Positions 35,311 through 44,258 of a stretch of DNA of 64,000 bases are shown in pieces; the first letter of the stretch is position 1, and each line of letters begins with the position of its first letter. This stretch comes from Microbacteriaceae bacterium (GTDB lineage Bacteria > Actinomycetota > Actinomycetes > Actinomycetales > Microbacteriaceae). The position numbers and the translations under genes are program-made. The stretch is taken from positions 124,001-188,000 of the forward strand of contig SCRE01000010.1 of assembly GCA_004297935.1 (NCBI GenBank). The letters run 5' to 3'. The notes below the pieces were generated by a model. The model did no database searches, was not told where the DNA came from, and saw nothing but the letters and a program-made list of their open reading frames with translations.

Positions 35311-36308
35311 CCTCGTCCTCCGATGTCGCTTCCCCGGGTGAGGCGGTTGACCGCGAACACGATCGCCGCGAACAGCAAGGTGATCGCGGCAAGCACGACG
35401 CCCATGGCCGTCGCATAACCGAACTGTCCCTTGCGGAAGGCCGTGATGAACAGCTCCTGGCTCATCACCAGAGTGGTGTTGGCGGGGCCACCCGCGTTCG
35501 GGAACAGCGCGGCCATGAACACGAAGGCGTCGAGCACCGCGATGCCGATATAGATGTACGCCGTCTGAACGGTGTCGCGAATCATCGGAATCGTCAGCGA
35601 GATCGCTGTGCGGAACCGGCCAGCGCCGTCGAGTCGGACCGCTTCGTACAACTCGGCGGGGATGCCCTTGATGGCTGCGACGAACAGCACGGTGTAGAAC
35701 CCGATGAACGCCCAGATCATCACGAACATCGATGCCGGCATGGCCGTCCCCGCGACACCGAGCCAGGCGAAGTTCGCGAACTTGTGCAGGCCGATGCCGG
35801 TGAGGAAACCGTTCAGGATCCCGGCGGACGGATCGTACACCTGAGCCCAGATGAGGCCGATCACGATCGCGGGAATGCAGTACGGGAAGAACGACACCGT
35901 GCGATAGAAGCCGGACCCGGCAACGCCGCGGATCTGACCCTTGCTCGGCCCGCCGACCGTCACGACACCCGCGATGATCAGCGCGATCACGATCGTCACG
36001 AGCGGCACGACGATAGCCAGCAGCACGTTGTTGAACACGGCCTGCATGAAGATGTTGTCCTGGAAGAGGTTGATGAAGTTCTGCAGGCCGACGAAGTCCA
36101 TCGTCGACGAAAAGCCGCTCCAGTTGGTCATCGAGTACCAGAGCGCCTGCACGAACGGCGAAATGACGAAAATCAGGAAGATCGCCAGCGGCAGCACCAG
36201 GAACACGGCCATGAAGCTGACCTTGTCGAAGGTCAGCTTCTTCCGGTGGTGCCGAGGGACCGGCTTACGCCGGCCCCCCGGCTTCCGGGTGATCGTGGAA
36301 CTGGTCAC
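35307..36308 (-). CDS. ngcF: Sugar ABC transporter permease, NgcF-like (MalF family)
   Basis: A 333-residue permease with a basic N-terminal end (KPGGRRKPVPRHHRKKLTF) and six to seven helices. The EAA loop is ELYEAVRLDGAGRFRTAISL. It overlaps the binding-protein stop by 4 nt, so the importer genes are translated in tandem. Confidence 0.8.
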   Translation of the reverse strand: MTSSTITRKPGGRRKPVPRHHRKKLTFDKVSFMAVFLVLPLAIFLIFVISPFVQALWYSMTNWSGFSSTMDFVGLQNFINLFQDNIFMQAVFNNVLLAIVVPLVTIVIALIIAGVVTVGGPSKGQIRGVAGSGFYRTVSFFPYCIPAIVIGLIWAQVYDPSAGILNGFLTGIGLHKFANFAWLGVAGTAMPASMFVMIWAFIGFYTVLFVAAIKGIPAELYEAVRLDGAGRFRTAISLTIPMIRDTVQTAYIYIGIAVLDAFVFMAALFPNAGGPANTTLVMSQELFITAFRKGQFGYATAMGVVLAAITLLFAAIVFAVNRLTRGSDIGGRG

Positions 36309-37717
36309 TTGGTAACCGGAATCTTCTTGATCGACGAATCGTTGGCGACCTTGTCACTGATCTGCTGCATGGCGGCGGTCAGTCCGGCAGCGTCGAGCTG
36401 ACCGGCCAGGAAGCCGTTCCACGGCACCAGCTGATCGGTGTTCATGCCGTACAGGCTCGCGAACTCCCAGTCGAACACGTTGTTGCCCGCGTTGCTCAAC
36501 ATGGTGGTCTGCGAGACCAGAGCGGTCGACCCGAAACCGTCGGCAGGCACGAGACCCTTGACGATCGTCGGCGCAAGTCGCGTCTTCGAGAAATTGCTCG
36601 CTGCATCCTTCGAAAGCATCGTGCGCAAGACCTCCTTGCCACCCGCGACGTTCTTCGCCTGGCTGGGAACAATGTACGGCTCTCCGGCTGCGGCGCGCAA
36701 CGCCTCATACGGAAGCTTCGAGTTCGCGGTGAGCGTCGGCTCCGGGGCGCCGGTCATCTTGAATCCGGACTTCGTCGCCTTCTTCATCTCGTTCTCGATC
36801 CAGCCACCGGACGGGTAGAGGATTGCCTGCTCGTCGTTGCTCCACTTGGCCTGAGCCGCGGTGAACTGCGTGCCCGCGCCCCCCGGAACGAAATAGCCCA
36901 GCTTGACCTGCTGTTCGAGCGCCTTGAAAACGCCCTGGATCTCCGGTGCCGACCATGCATTCGGCTTGAGGTTCTCCAGGTCAAGACGCACCTGGTCGCC
37001 ACCCTCCTTGATGGCCGAGTTGAGCGCCATCGTGAGGTAATACGTAGCGGCTTCCTTGCCCCACACCCAGAGGTACTTGCCGGCGGCCTTCGCCTTGGCG
37101 CCCAGCGCGGTCGCCTCGTCCCAGGTCTTCGGCGGCGTCCAGCCGTTCTGTTCGAACAGGCTGGCCGAGTACCAGATGCCATACACCGTCATGACGTAGT
37201 TGAGCGCGACGAACTTGCCCCCGAATGTCCCTGGCGTCTCCACGCCGGGGTATACGGTGTCGGAGATCTTCGTGCCCTCGAGGTTGTTCGCCGCGAACAC
37301 GTCGTCCATCGTCGCGAGCTGGTCGAGAATCGTGCTGAAGCCGATCTGGTTCGCGCCCGAGTTGTCGATCAGGTCGGGCGGGTTGCCGCCGACGAACCGA
37401 GGCTGCAGCGTCTGGGCGATGTTCGTGGCCGGAGTCACCTTCGCCTTGACACCCGTGATGTTCTTGTCCACGATGTTCGCCGCGAACGTGACGTAGTCAT
37501 AGCCGTACCCACCGTTGAAGATCACGACATCGATGGTCGAGTTGTCTTTCACGCCGAACGGATTCTTAGCCGACTTCGTGCCGCCACCGGTCGACGTTCC
37601 GCCGCCGCCGCCCGCTGCGCACGAAGCCAGGGTGCTGGCGATGGGGATCATCACAGCAGTGACGAGGGCTCCGCGGAGAAAATCGCGCCGCTGCAGTGGC
37701 TTTTCCTTGATATTCAT
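36305..37717 (-). CDS. ngcE: Extracellular sugar-binding lipoprotein, NgcE-like (GlcNAc/chitobiose)
   Basis: A 470-residue protein. The N-terminus has an RR-containing signal (QRRDFLRGALVTAVMIPIAS) ending in the lipobox LASC, then a Gly/Ser/Thr linker. The mature part begins NPFGVKDNSTIDVVIFNGGY and has QPRFVGGNPPDLIDNSGANQ, a pattern I recall from Streptomyces NgcE, which binds GlcNAc and chitobiose. No ATPase gene accompanies it; such importers use a shared MsiK-type ATPase encoded elsewhere. Confidence 0.8.
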   Translation of the reverse strand: MNIKEKPLQRRDFLRGALVTAVMIPIASTLASCAAGGGGGTSTGGGTKSAKNPFGVKDNSTIDVVIFNGGYGYDYVTFAANIVDKNITGVKAKVTPATNIAQTLQPRFVGGNPPDLIDNSGANQIGFSTILDQLATMDDVFAANNLEGTKISDTVYPGVETPGTFGGKFVALNYVMTVYGIWYSASLFEQNGWTPPKTWDEATALGAKAKAAGKYLWVWGKEAATYYLTMALNSAIKEGGDQVRLDLENLKPNAWSAPEIQGVFKALEQQVKLGYFVPGGAGTQFTAAQAKWSNDEQAILYPSGGWIENEMKKATKSGFKMTGAPEPTLTANSKLPYEALRAAAGEPYIVPSQAKNVAGGKEVLRTMLSKDAASNFSKTRLAPTIVKGLVPADGFGSTALVSQTTMLSNAGNNVFDWEFASLYGMNTDQLVPWNGFLAGQLDAAGLTAAMQQISDKVANDSSIKKIPVTK

Positions 37718-37758
37718 TTCGTGATGCCTTCCGTGAGTGGATTCTGTGGCTCCATTGG

Positions 37759-38532
37759 TTATGCCTCGCGCCTGATCTTGTTCAGATACAGACCTTCAAG
37801 TGCCGCATTGTGCTCGTCGCCGCCCGGGATATTGGCGGAGATGTACAGCGGCGGAACGTTCCCCTTCGCTGCAATGCGTGCAGCAGTCCCGATCGTCAGC
37901 AACTGCGCGAGGTACGCGGCCGTGATTGACGAGACTGCTCCTACCGGGATTCCTCCCGGAAGCTCGATGGTGGCGTCCCCGAAGGGAGCCCTGTTGTCCA
38001 AGACGACGTCGGCGACCTCGCACAGCCGCTTTCCGCTGGCATGCTTCGGCTCGACGCGCATGGTGTGCTCGAGACTCGTGACCGCCACCACCGGATGCCC
38101 GTTCGCCTTCGCGAGAAGGGCCAAGCCGACGATCGACCCGTTGACACCGGAATTGGATGCGATGACGAACGCGTCGTTCGGACCGATCGAGGAGATCGCA
38201 TACAGTTCATCGGAGATATTCGGGTTGCGTTCCAGGGACGAGCCGCCCAGCACCTCGACGTCATAGCTGCCGTGCAGCACCACGTCGCGCAAGGCGATCT
38301 TGTTCGTCGGAATCAGCCCACCCGCGCGGCCGGCGATCTCCATGGCGAACGCCTCGGAGTGCCCCGTCCCGAACGCCTGAATGACTCCGCCCGCCTCGAT
38401 CGCCGCGACGAAGATCGAGATGGCCGCGTCGAGCCCCCCAGCCCGAGCATCCGCCTCCAGGTGGCGCAACCGGGAGAGCACCTCGACGGTGAAGCGGGCG
38501 TCGAGGGCGTTCAGGTCGATCGTGTCAGGCAC
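37759..38532 (-). CDS. SIS-domain phosphosugar isomerase/lyase-like protein
   Basis: A 257-residue protein from GTG at 38532, which overlaps the regulator's stop by 8 nt. The SIS sugar-phosphate site is visible as QAFGTGHSEAFAMEIAGRAG near residue 45 and FVIASNSGVNGSIVGLALLA near residue 120, plus ELPGGIPVGAVSSITAAYLAQ. Likely acts on an amino-sugar phosphate. It could be MurQ-like (MurNAc-6-P etherase) or an isomerase; the catalytic Glu pattern of MurQ is not clear, so the reaction is left open. Confidence 0.78.
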   Translation of the reverse strand: MPDTIDLNALDARFTVEVLSRLRHLEADARAGGLDAAISIFVAAIEAGGVIQAFGTGHSEAFAMEIAGRAGGLIPTNKIALRDVVLHGSYDVEVLGGSSLERNPNISDELYAISSIGPNDAFVIASNSGVNGSIVGLALLAKANGHPVVAVTSLEHTMRVEPKHASGKRLCEVADVVLDNRAPFGDATIELPGGIPVGAVSSITAAYLAQLLTIGTAARIAAKGNVPPLYISANIPGGDEHNAALEGLYLNKIRREA

Positions 38533-39670
38533 GGCTGGCCTCTCCAATACTGCTGAACGCCGGGCTGCTGGACACTGGACTGTCGGCAACGGGGCTGCCG
38601 GCGAGCGAGCTGCCGGAGATTAGGACGTCTGACAAGAGGTTCCCGGAGACCGTTTCGTCGAGCGTCGCCTCGCCGGGTTCAGTGTCGCCTGGTTCGGTGT
38701 CGCCGGGCACAGCGTCGTCGGGCACGTCTGCGTGGCCGAAATTGCGTCGCTTGGTGTTCATCGACGAACGGATCGGCCGACGGTGCGATGCGACGGCGAG
38801 CGCAGACGCGGCCAGATCGGCGGTCGAACGCTCGAAGTCCTGCTGAGCCACCAACAGATATAAGAGGTCGAGCACGAGCAGCTGCCCGTGCTTGGCGGAG
38901 AGATCGTCTGGCTGCAGGAAGTGCTCATAGACCGAGGTGATGATCCCCATGTCGGCCGCGGCAGCCATCGGCGAGTCCGGGTTGTTGCTGATGGCCACCG
39001 TCAGCGCACCGGCCCGGCCGGCTTCGCCGAGCATCTGGATGGTCTCCTCGGTGCGGCCGGTGTTCGAGATTCCGATCGCCACGCTGTTCGTGCCGAGGAT
39101 CGCCGCGCTGGTCAGTCCGGCGTGCACCTCCGACCAGGAGTGGGCGTTGATGCCGATCCGGTACAGCCGAGCCTGCAACTCATCGGCCAGCATCGCGCTG
39201 CCACCGACGCCGTAGATGTCGACGTGATTGCTTGCTGCGATGCTCCGAGCGATACTGGCCATGTCATCGACATCGATCACGGATGCCGTCTCCTGCAGGG
39301 TGCGCGCGTGCGCGTTGATCAGGGTGCTCAGCACATCGCGCGGAGAATCGTCGGGACCGAATGCCCGACCGATGTCGGCCTTCCACGATTCGTGCGCTGT
39401 GCTGCGGCCGAGATCGGTCGCGATGCTGACGCGGAACGGTACATAGCCGGTGTAGCCGAGCAGCCGGCAGAACCGCGTGACCGTTGCGGCGGACGTTCCG
39501 GCGCGCTTGGCCAGTTCCCCGATCGACAGCCCGAGAGGAGACTGCGGGTTCGCCAGAACGAAGTCGGCGATCTTCACCATGGTCCCCGACATCTGCGGCA
39601 ACCGCGAGCGAATCCGGTTGGCAACTCCCGACGCATGCTCACCGGAAGGTGCGACTCGAGGTATTGCCAT
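38525..39670 (-). CDS. MurR/RpiR-family regulator with long acidic/Ser tail
   Basis: A 381-residue protein. The N-terminal helix-turn-helix (SIGELAKRAGTSAATVTRFCRLLGYTGY) precedes a SIS effector domain (DIYGVGGSAMLADELQARL; AIGISNTGRTEETIQMLGEAG). After about residue 300 the protein continues into a low-complexity tail of Pro/Gly/Asp/Glu/Thr and then Ser repeats, encoded by degenerate 15-bp repeats. RpiR regulators typically respond to amino-sugar phosphates. It is divergent from the GlcNAc-kinase-like gene and is first in the importer operon. Confidence 0.88.
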   Translation of the reverse strand: MAIPRVAPSGEHASGVANRIRSRLPQMSGTMVKIADFVLANPQSPLGLSIGELAKRAGTSAATVTRFCRLLGYTGYVPFRVSIATDLGRSTAHESWKADIGRAFGPDDSPRDVLSTLINAHARTLQETASVIDVDDMASIARSIAASNHVDIYGVGGSAMLADELQARLYRIGINAHSWSEVHAGLTSAAILGTNSVAIGISNTGRTEETIQMLGEAGRAGALTVAISNNPDSPMAAAADMGIITSVYEHFLQPDDLSAKHGQLLVLDLLYLLVAQQDFERSTADLAASALAVASHRRPIRSSMNTKRRNFGHADVPDDAVPGDTEPGDTEPGEATLDETVSGNLLSDVLISGSSLAGSPVADSPVSSSPAFSSIGEASRA

Positions 39671-39714
39671 CGTGGGAATCCGTTTCTCCGTCTTTGGAGC
39701 TGCAAGAAAATCAT

Positions 39715-39744
39715 TCTTACAGTACAGTGTGCCTCACGGTAAGA
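39715..39744. promoter_or_regulatory. Candidate RpiR operator in the divergent promoter
   Basis: TCTTAC (39715-39720) and GTAAGA (39739-39744) form an inverted repeat spaced by 18 nt inside an AT-rich stretch of the 91-bp divergent gap. A wider, imperfect symmetry (GAAAATCATTCTTAC against GTAAGACAATTTC) extends it. The site would serve both the importer operon and the kinase gene. Confidence 0.45.
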
Positions 39745-39761
39745 CAATTTCAAGTCCCGAA

Positions 39762-40872
39762 ATGATAACGATGCGCAAACAGCTCGCCATTGACGCCGGA
39801 GGAACAACGACACGAGCCGTCGTCCTCGACTCGCGTGGGCACGCGCTCGGCTACGGACGAGCGGGCAGCGGCAACCCCACGGCATCCGGAATCGACGACG
39901 CGGCGGCGGCCGTGCTTACCGCCGCACAGCGCGCACTGCGTTCGGATGCGACGCCGACGGACTCGACGTCATCCGTGCTGATCGCGCTCGCCGGGTTCGA
40001 ATCCGAGCGATTCCGCCGGGCCGTCACGGATCTGATCGCCGGAGTCGGCTTTCGGGGCGGCGTCGCGATCGAGTCGGATCTCGCCGGCATGTTCTTCTCC
40101 GGCACCTACCGTGCAGACGGCTATGGGCTGATCGCCGGCACCGGGGCCGTGGCCGCTCGGATCGAACGCGGGGAGCTCGTCCGCGTCGCGGGCGGCGCCG
40201 GCTGGCTTCTCGGCGACTCCGGTTCCGGTTTCTGGATCGGCCACCGAGTCGCGCGCGGTGGTCGCGGCGCTGGACGGTCAGGGACCGCAGACGGCACTGA
40301 CCGCGCCGTTGCTCCGGGCACTCGAACTCGCCACGCCGCAGACCGTCGCCTCCGCGTCCGAACGGCAGGCGATACAGGGTCGGCCGCGCATCCTGGCCGA
40401 ACTGATCGACACGCTGTACGCGCTGCCGCCTGTCCGGCTCGCACGCTTCGCGCCCTTCGCATTCCAAGAAAAGACGGATGCGGTCGCTCGGGACATCTTG
40501 ACCGGCGCGGCATCCGCGCTCGCCGACTTGCTCGCCACGGTGCACGATCCACGACGCCCGGGCGAGCTCGTCGTCGGCGGCAGCGTTCTGGCGGCCGGGC
40601 TGCGCGATGCACCCGAGCTCTTCGCGCCGCGACTGGCCGCAGTCGCCCAGGATGCGCCCATACTGAGTGTGCCGGACGGACTCGTCGGCGCCGCGGTGCT
40701 GGCACTGCGGCGGGTGGGGACCACGGTTGACGAAGCACTGTTTTCACAACTGCGAACCGACATCGCCCGCAAAGCGGCATCCTATTCAGAACACGCAGAG
40801 GAACACCACGGGGCCGGACTGCACGGGGCCGGACGGCCCTCGACCGCCCGACAGGAAGAGGAGCCGTCATGA
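39762..40872 (+). pseudogene. BadF/BadG-type GlcNAc kinase-like gene with a frameshift
   Basis: Frame 1 from ATG at 39762 gives the N-terminal ATPase half: RKQLAIDAGGTTTRAVVLDS, YGLIAGTGAVAAR and GWLLGDSGSGFWIGHRVAR. At the GCGCGCG run (about 40250-40257) the coding frame switches: VVAALDGQGPQTALTAPLLR and the rest of the kinase C-terminus (PGELVVGGSVLAAGLRDAPE) are encoded by the frame that ends at 40872. A 2-nt loss in the GC repeat explains it. The intact protein would be about 370 residues, the family norm. The 3' end still overlaps the next gene as ATGA. Either a real inactivation or an assembly error. Confidence 0.8.
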
Positions 40873-42956
40873 CAATTCGGGTGTCGACCCGGACGTTCCG
40901 CCGAGCCGCCGTCGGACCGGACAATCCACTGCCGATGGTCGGCCCACCAGCCGATCCCCCCTATCAGATTTCCAGCCATCGCGAACCTTCGAGCGACATC
41001 CCTCAGGAGATCACCGACGGATCGCTCTACGGCAATCCACGCAACCTCTTCCCGTACTCCGAGCAGAACGGATATGGCAGGTCGCGAACGGACCAGATGC
41101 TGCGCACGGTCGTGTTGGAGAATGCGAAGCTGAGAGCGGTCTTCCTGCCCGAACTCGGCGGGCGTCTCTGGGCGCTGACCGATCTGGTCACGAACACCAG
41201 CCTGCTGCACTCCCCGGACACGATTCAACTGGCGAACCTGGCACTGCGCAACGCCTGGTTCGCGGGCGGAGTCGAATTCAACATCGGAAGCCGCGGTCAC
41301 TCGCCGACGACGTGCAGCCCACTGCACACGGCCGTGCTGCGCCTTGCAGACGGAACGGAACTCCTGCGCATGTGGGAGTTCGAACGATTGCGCCAGGTCG
41401 TGTTCCAACTCGATGTGTGGCTGCCGGACGACTCCCCCGTGCTGTTCGTGGCTGTCCGGGTCCGCAACCCGAACACCCACGCCGTGCCGATGTACTGGTG
41501 GTCGAACGCGGCTGTGCCGCAGGATGCCGGCAGTCGCGTTGTTGCACCGGCCCGCTCGGCGTTCGCGACCGCATACACCGGCGGCATCAGCCGGGTGGAC
41601 CCGACCGACGACGACGGGATCGACGGGACCTGGCCCGACCGCGCGCGTCAGGCACGCGACTACTTCTTCGACATCGATCGCGACAGCCTGGCGGCAGGGC
41701 GCCCGTGGATCGTCAACGCCGGCCATGACGGCAACGGGCTTGCCTTGGCCTCCACCGCGCGCCTGCGCGGCCGCAAGCTGTTCGTCTGGGGCCGATCCTC
41801 AGGTGGCGAGCAATGGCAGCGCTGGCTGAGCCCGAACGGAGAGCGCTACGCCGAGATCCAAGCGGGGCTCGCTCAAACGCAGTACCAGAATCTGCCGATG
41901 CCTGCGGCGTCGGAGTGGACCTGGGTCGAGGCGTACGGCAACGCACGCGTCGACCCCGACGCGGCACACGGCGATCGCGCCACGGCGATCGCCCATGTGC
42001 AAGGACGGGTGGACGCGCTCGTGACTCAGGATGCGCTGGACGCCGCCCACAGGCAGGCCCGAGGCTGGGCCGATCTGCCGCCGCAGGATCGGGTGCTGCG
42101 CGGCAGCGGGTGGGGAGCGTTGGAAGCGGCACTGCGAGCGCGCGACGGCGAGGCCTGGATCGACGAGACCGGAACGCCGTTCGCTGCGGACACCATCGGT
42201 TTGGCCGAGCGACCGTGGCTCGAGCTGCTCTCCGGCAAGCCGTTCGCCGGGGCGCCCACGTTCGTGGCCGGTGCCGGCTGGGAGGCCCGACTCGCCGCCG
42301 AGCCGCACAACCCGCACGCACTGCTGCACCGCGCCGTGATGGCGCACGCGCACGGCGGGGTGGAGGCACGCAGCCTTTACGACGCCGCGCTCGCCGCGAT
42401 CGCGGACGGGCCCGGAAGCCGGGATCGCGAACACAACGAATCCACCGACCTCGAGGGCAGCACCGGAGTCGAGGAGCGCACCGACGTCGAGTTCACGACC
42501 GATGCCGAGTTCGCCGGGGATACCGCCGACGCCCGACCGGCCGCGCTCGCCCATCGCGGCCTCGCACTGCTCGACCTGGAGCTGCCCGACGGCGCAGGCA
42601 GCGCCGCGGCCGTCGCTCACTACGCACGCGCCTGCGCAGCTGATCCCGGAAACGCTCCGCTCGTCGTCGAGGCCGCGGGTGCGGCGCTGACGATCGGCGC
42701 ACCCGAGCAAGCCATCCGGTTGCTCGACGGCGCGGCCATCGGGCCGACCGCGCTGGCCGGCCGACTGCGCTTCCTGCGCGCCCGTGCGCTTGCAGCCACC
42801 GGGCAGCTGGCGGAAGCGGGGCAGTTGCTCGCAGCCGGGATCGAGATCGCAGATCTGCGCGAAGGTGACGATCCGGTCGCCGATCTCTGGCGGCAGGTCT
42901 TCCCGGCCACGCCGGTGCCGCCGCACTACCGCTTCAGCATGCATGAGGAGGACTGA
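40869..42956 (+). CDS. DUF5107 protein with TPR-like C-terminal region
   Basis: A 695-residue protein. The first ~330 residues (FPYSEQNGYGRSRTDQ, VFLPELGGRLWALTD, FAGGVEFNIGSRGHSPTTCS) match the DUF5107 mutarotase-like beta-sandwich. The C-terminal half is Ala-rich and helical with TPR-like periodicity (DPGNAPLVVEAAGAALTIGA). Between them, around residues 515-560, lies a low-complexity insert with repeated (T/S)D(L/V)E units. Such proteins often sit in sugar-degradation loci; function not established. A role in sugar recognition or anomer conversion is possible. Confidence 0.7.
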   Translation: MTIRVSTRTFRRAAVGPDNPLPMVGPPADPPYQISSHREPSSDIPQEITDGSLYGNPRNLFPYSEQNGYGRSRTDQMLRTVVLENAKLRAVFLPELGGRLWALTDLVTNTSLLHSPDTIQLANLALRNAWFAGGVEFNIGSRGHSPTTCSPLHTAVLRLADGTELLRMWEFERLRQVVFQLDVWLPDDSPVLFVAVRVRNPNTHAVPMYWWSNAAVPQDAGSRVVAPARSAFATAYTGGISRVDPTDDDGIDGTWPDRARQARDYFFDIDRDSLAAGRPWIVNAGHDGNGLALASTARLRGRKLFVWGRSSGGEQWQRWLSPNGERYAEIQAGLAQTQYQNLPMPAASEWTWVEAYGNARVDPDAAHGDRATAIAHVQGRVDALVTQDALDAAHRQARGWADLPPQDRVLRGSGWGALEAALRARDGEAWIDETGTPFAADTIGLAERPWLELLSGKPFAGAPTFVAGAGWEARLAAEPHNPHALLHRAVMAHAHGGVEARSLYDAALAAIADGPGSRDREHNESTDLEGSTGVEERTDVEFTTDAEFAGDTADARPAALAHRGLALLDLELPDGAGSAAAVAHYARACAADPGNAPLVVEAAGAALTIGAPEQAIRLLDGAAIGPTALAGRLRFLRARALAATGQLAEAGQLLAAGIEIADLREGDDPVADLWRQVFPATPVPPHYRFSMHEED

Positions 42957-42959
42957 ACC

Positions 42960-43967
42960 GTGCCCACCATCGCGATCATCGGGCAGGGCACCATGGCGCG
43001 TGCGCACGCACGCGCCTGGCGCGAAGTCGGCCTTGCGGACCGCATCCGCTACATCTGCACCCCGGGCACGCCCCGCCCGATCGGCGATGCCCCGCGCGCG
43101 GAGTTCGTCACCGACCTCGACGTGGTGCTGACCGACCCCACCATCGACATCGTGTCGGTGTGCACGCCGACACCGAGCCACGCCGACATCGCCGTCCGCG
43201 CGCTGGAGCGCGGCAAAGATGTGCTGTTGGAGAAGCCGATCGCGCTGAACCTGCGCGACGCCGCGGCCATCCGGGATGCCGCTGCACGCAGCGACGGAAT
43301 CCTCATGGTCGCCCATGTCGTGCGGTTCTTCGGGGGCTACGAGGCACTCCGGTCGGTCGCGCGAGGCGGGGAAGTCGGGCAGGTGCTGTCCGTACACGCG
43401 GAACGGATCAGTGGCCCGCCCGCACCCTCGCCCTGGTGGCATGACGAGTCGAAGTCCGGCGGGATCCTCGTGGACTTCGCGATCCACGACTTCGACCAGT
43501 TGAATCTGTTCCTCGGCACGCCGAGGGCCCTCGACGCCCGGCGGGCGAGCCCGACCAGCCCGATCGAAATCAGCGTCGAATACGCCGACGGCGGCATCGG
43601 CCAGGTGCAGACCTTCATGGGCATGGCCCCCGATGTGCCGTTCAGTTCAGCGCTGAGCCTGCTCGGAACACAGGGCAGCGCGACTCATCAGTTCAGCGGT
43701 GCGTCAGATGTCGCCGTCTCCACTCCGGCAGCCGAATTCATCCGGCTCGTCACCGCAGCCGGCGTCGCATTCCGACCGGCGGATGCGACCAATCCGTACG
43801 CCCGGCAGGCTCGGCACTTTCTGGACTGCGTTGCGAGCCGCACCGATTCGGGGATCGCCCCGACCGACGGGGCGATCCTCGCACTGGCCGTCTCGCTCGC
43901 GGCCCGCCGTTCGCTGGCGGAAAGCCGACCGATCGACGTTGAGACCCTCGGCGTCGGGACCGGCTGA
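42960..43967 (+). CDS. Gfo/Idh/MocA-family sugar dehydrogenase
   Basis: A 335-residue NAD(P)-dependent oxidoreductase. The Rossmann fingerprint is AIIGQGTMARAHARAW, followed by the conserved VCTPTPSHADIA, LLEKPIALN (catalytic Lys) and IHDFDQLNLFLG. GTG start with AGGAGG 7 nt upstream. Substrate unknown; in this island an amino-sugar, inositol-like or glycoside substrate is likely. Last of three coupled genes after the kinase-like gene. Confidence 0.88.
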   Translation: MPTIAIIGQGTMARAHARAWREVGLADRIRYICTPGTPRPIGDAPRAEFVTDLDVVLTDPTIDIVSVCTPTPSHADIAVRALERGKDVLLEKPIALNLRDAAAIRDAAARSDGILMVAHVVRFFGGYEALRSVARGGEVGQVLSVHAERISGPPAPSPWWHDESKSGGILVDFAIHDFDQLNLFLGTPRALDARRASPTSPIEISVEYADGGIGQVQTFMGMAPDVPFSSALSLLGTQGSATHQFSGASDVAVSTPAAEFIRLVTAAGVAFRPADATNPYARQARHFLDCVASRTDSGIAPTDGAILALAVSLAARRSLAESRPIDVETLGVGTG

Positions 43968-44111
43968 ACCCGCACAGCGCTGCCCGAGCACCACGTCGTG
44001 CAGCGTGTGCCGGTTGAACTCGCGCACACGCACCGGCTGGCGCAGTGGCCGGCTCGGAGGCGACACGACGCGAATCGACACCGCTTGGGAAACCCGACTA
44101 TGATCACTCAT

Positions 44112-44134
44112 GATCGAAATCATCAGCTTTCAAT
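44112..44134. promoter_or_regulatory. Candidate DeoR operator upstream of the AgaS-like gene
   Basis: GATCGAAA (44112-44119) and TTTCAATC (44127-44134 region) form an 8-nt inverted repeat with one mismatch, in the only AT-rich stretch of the 291-bp gap before the AgaS-like gene. Its CGAAA/TTTC core resembles the galactose-locus DeoR site. The rest of the gap holds degenerate repeats of GACCGACCGAAC (44157-44247). Confidence 0.4.
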
Positions 44135-44258
44135 CATTAACATGCATACAGTCGGTCGCGCGGCGACCGGCTGAGCACGGTGACCGACCGAACACACTGG
44201 CTGATCGAACACACCGACCGACCACGCACGGCGACCGACCGAACAGAGGACTCAGGAC

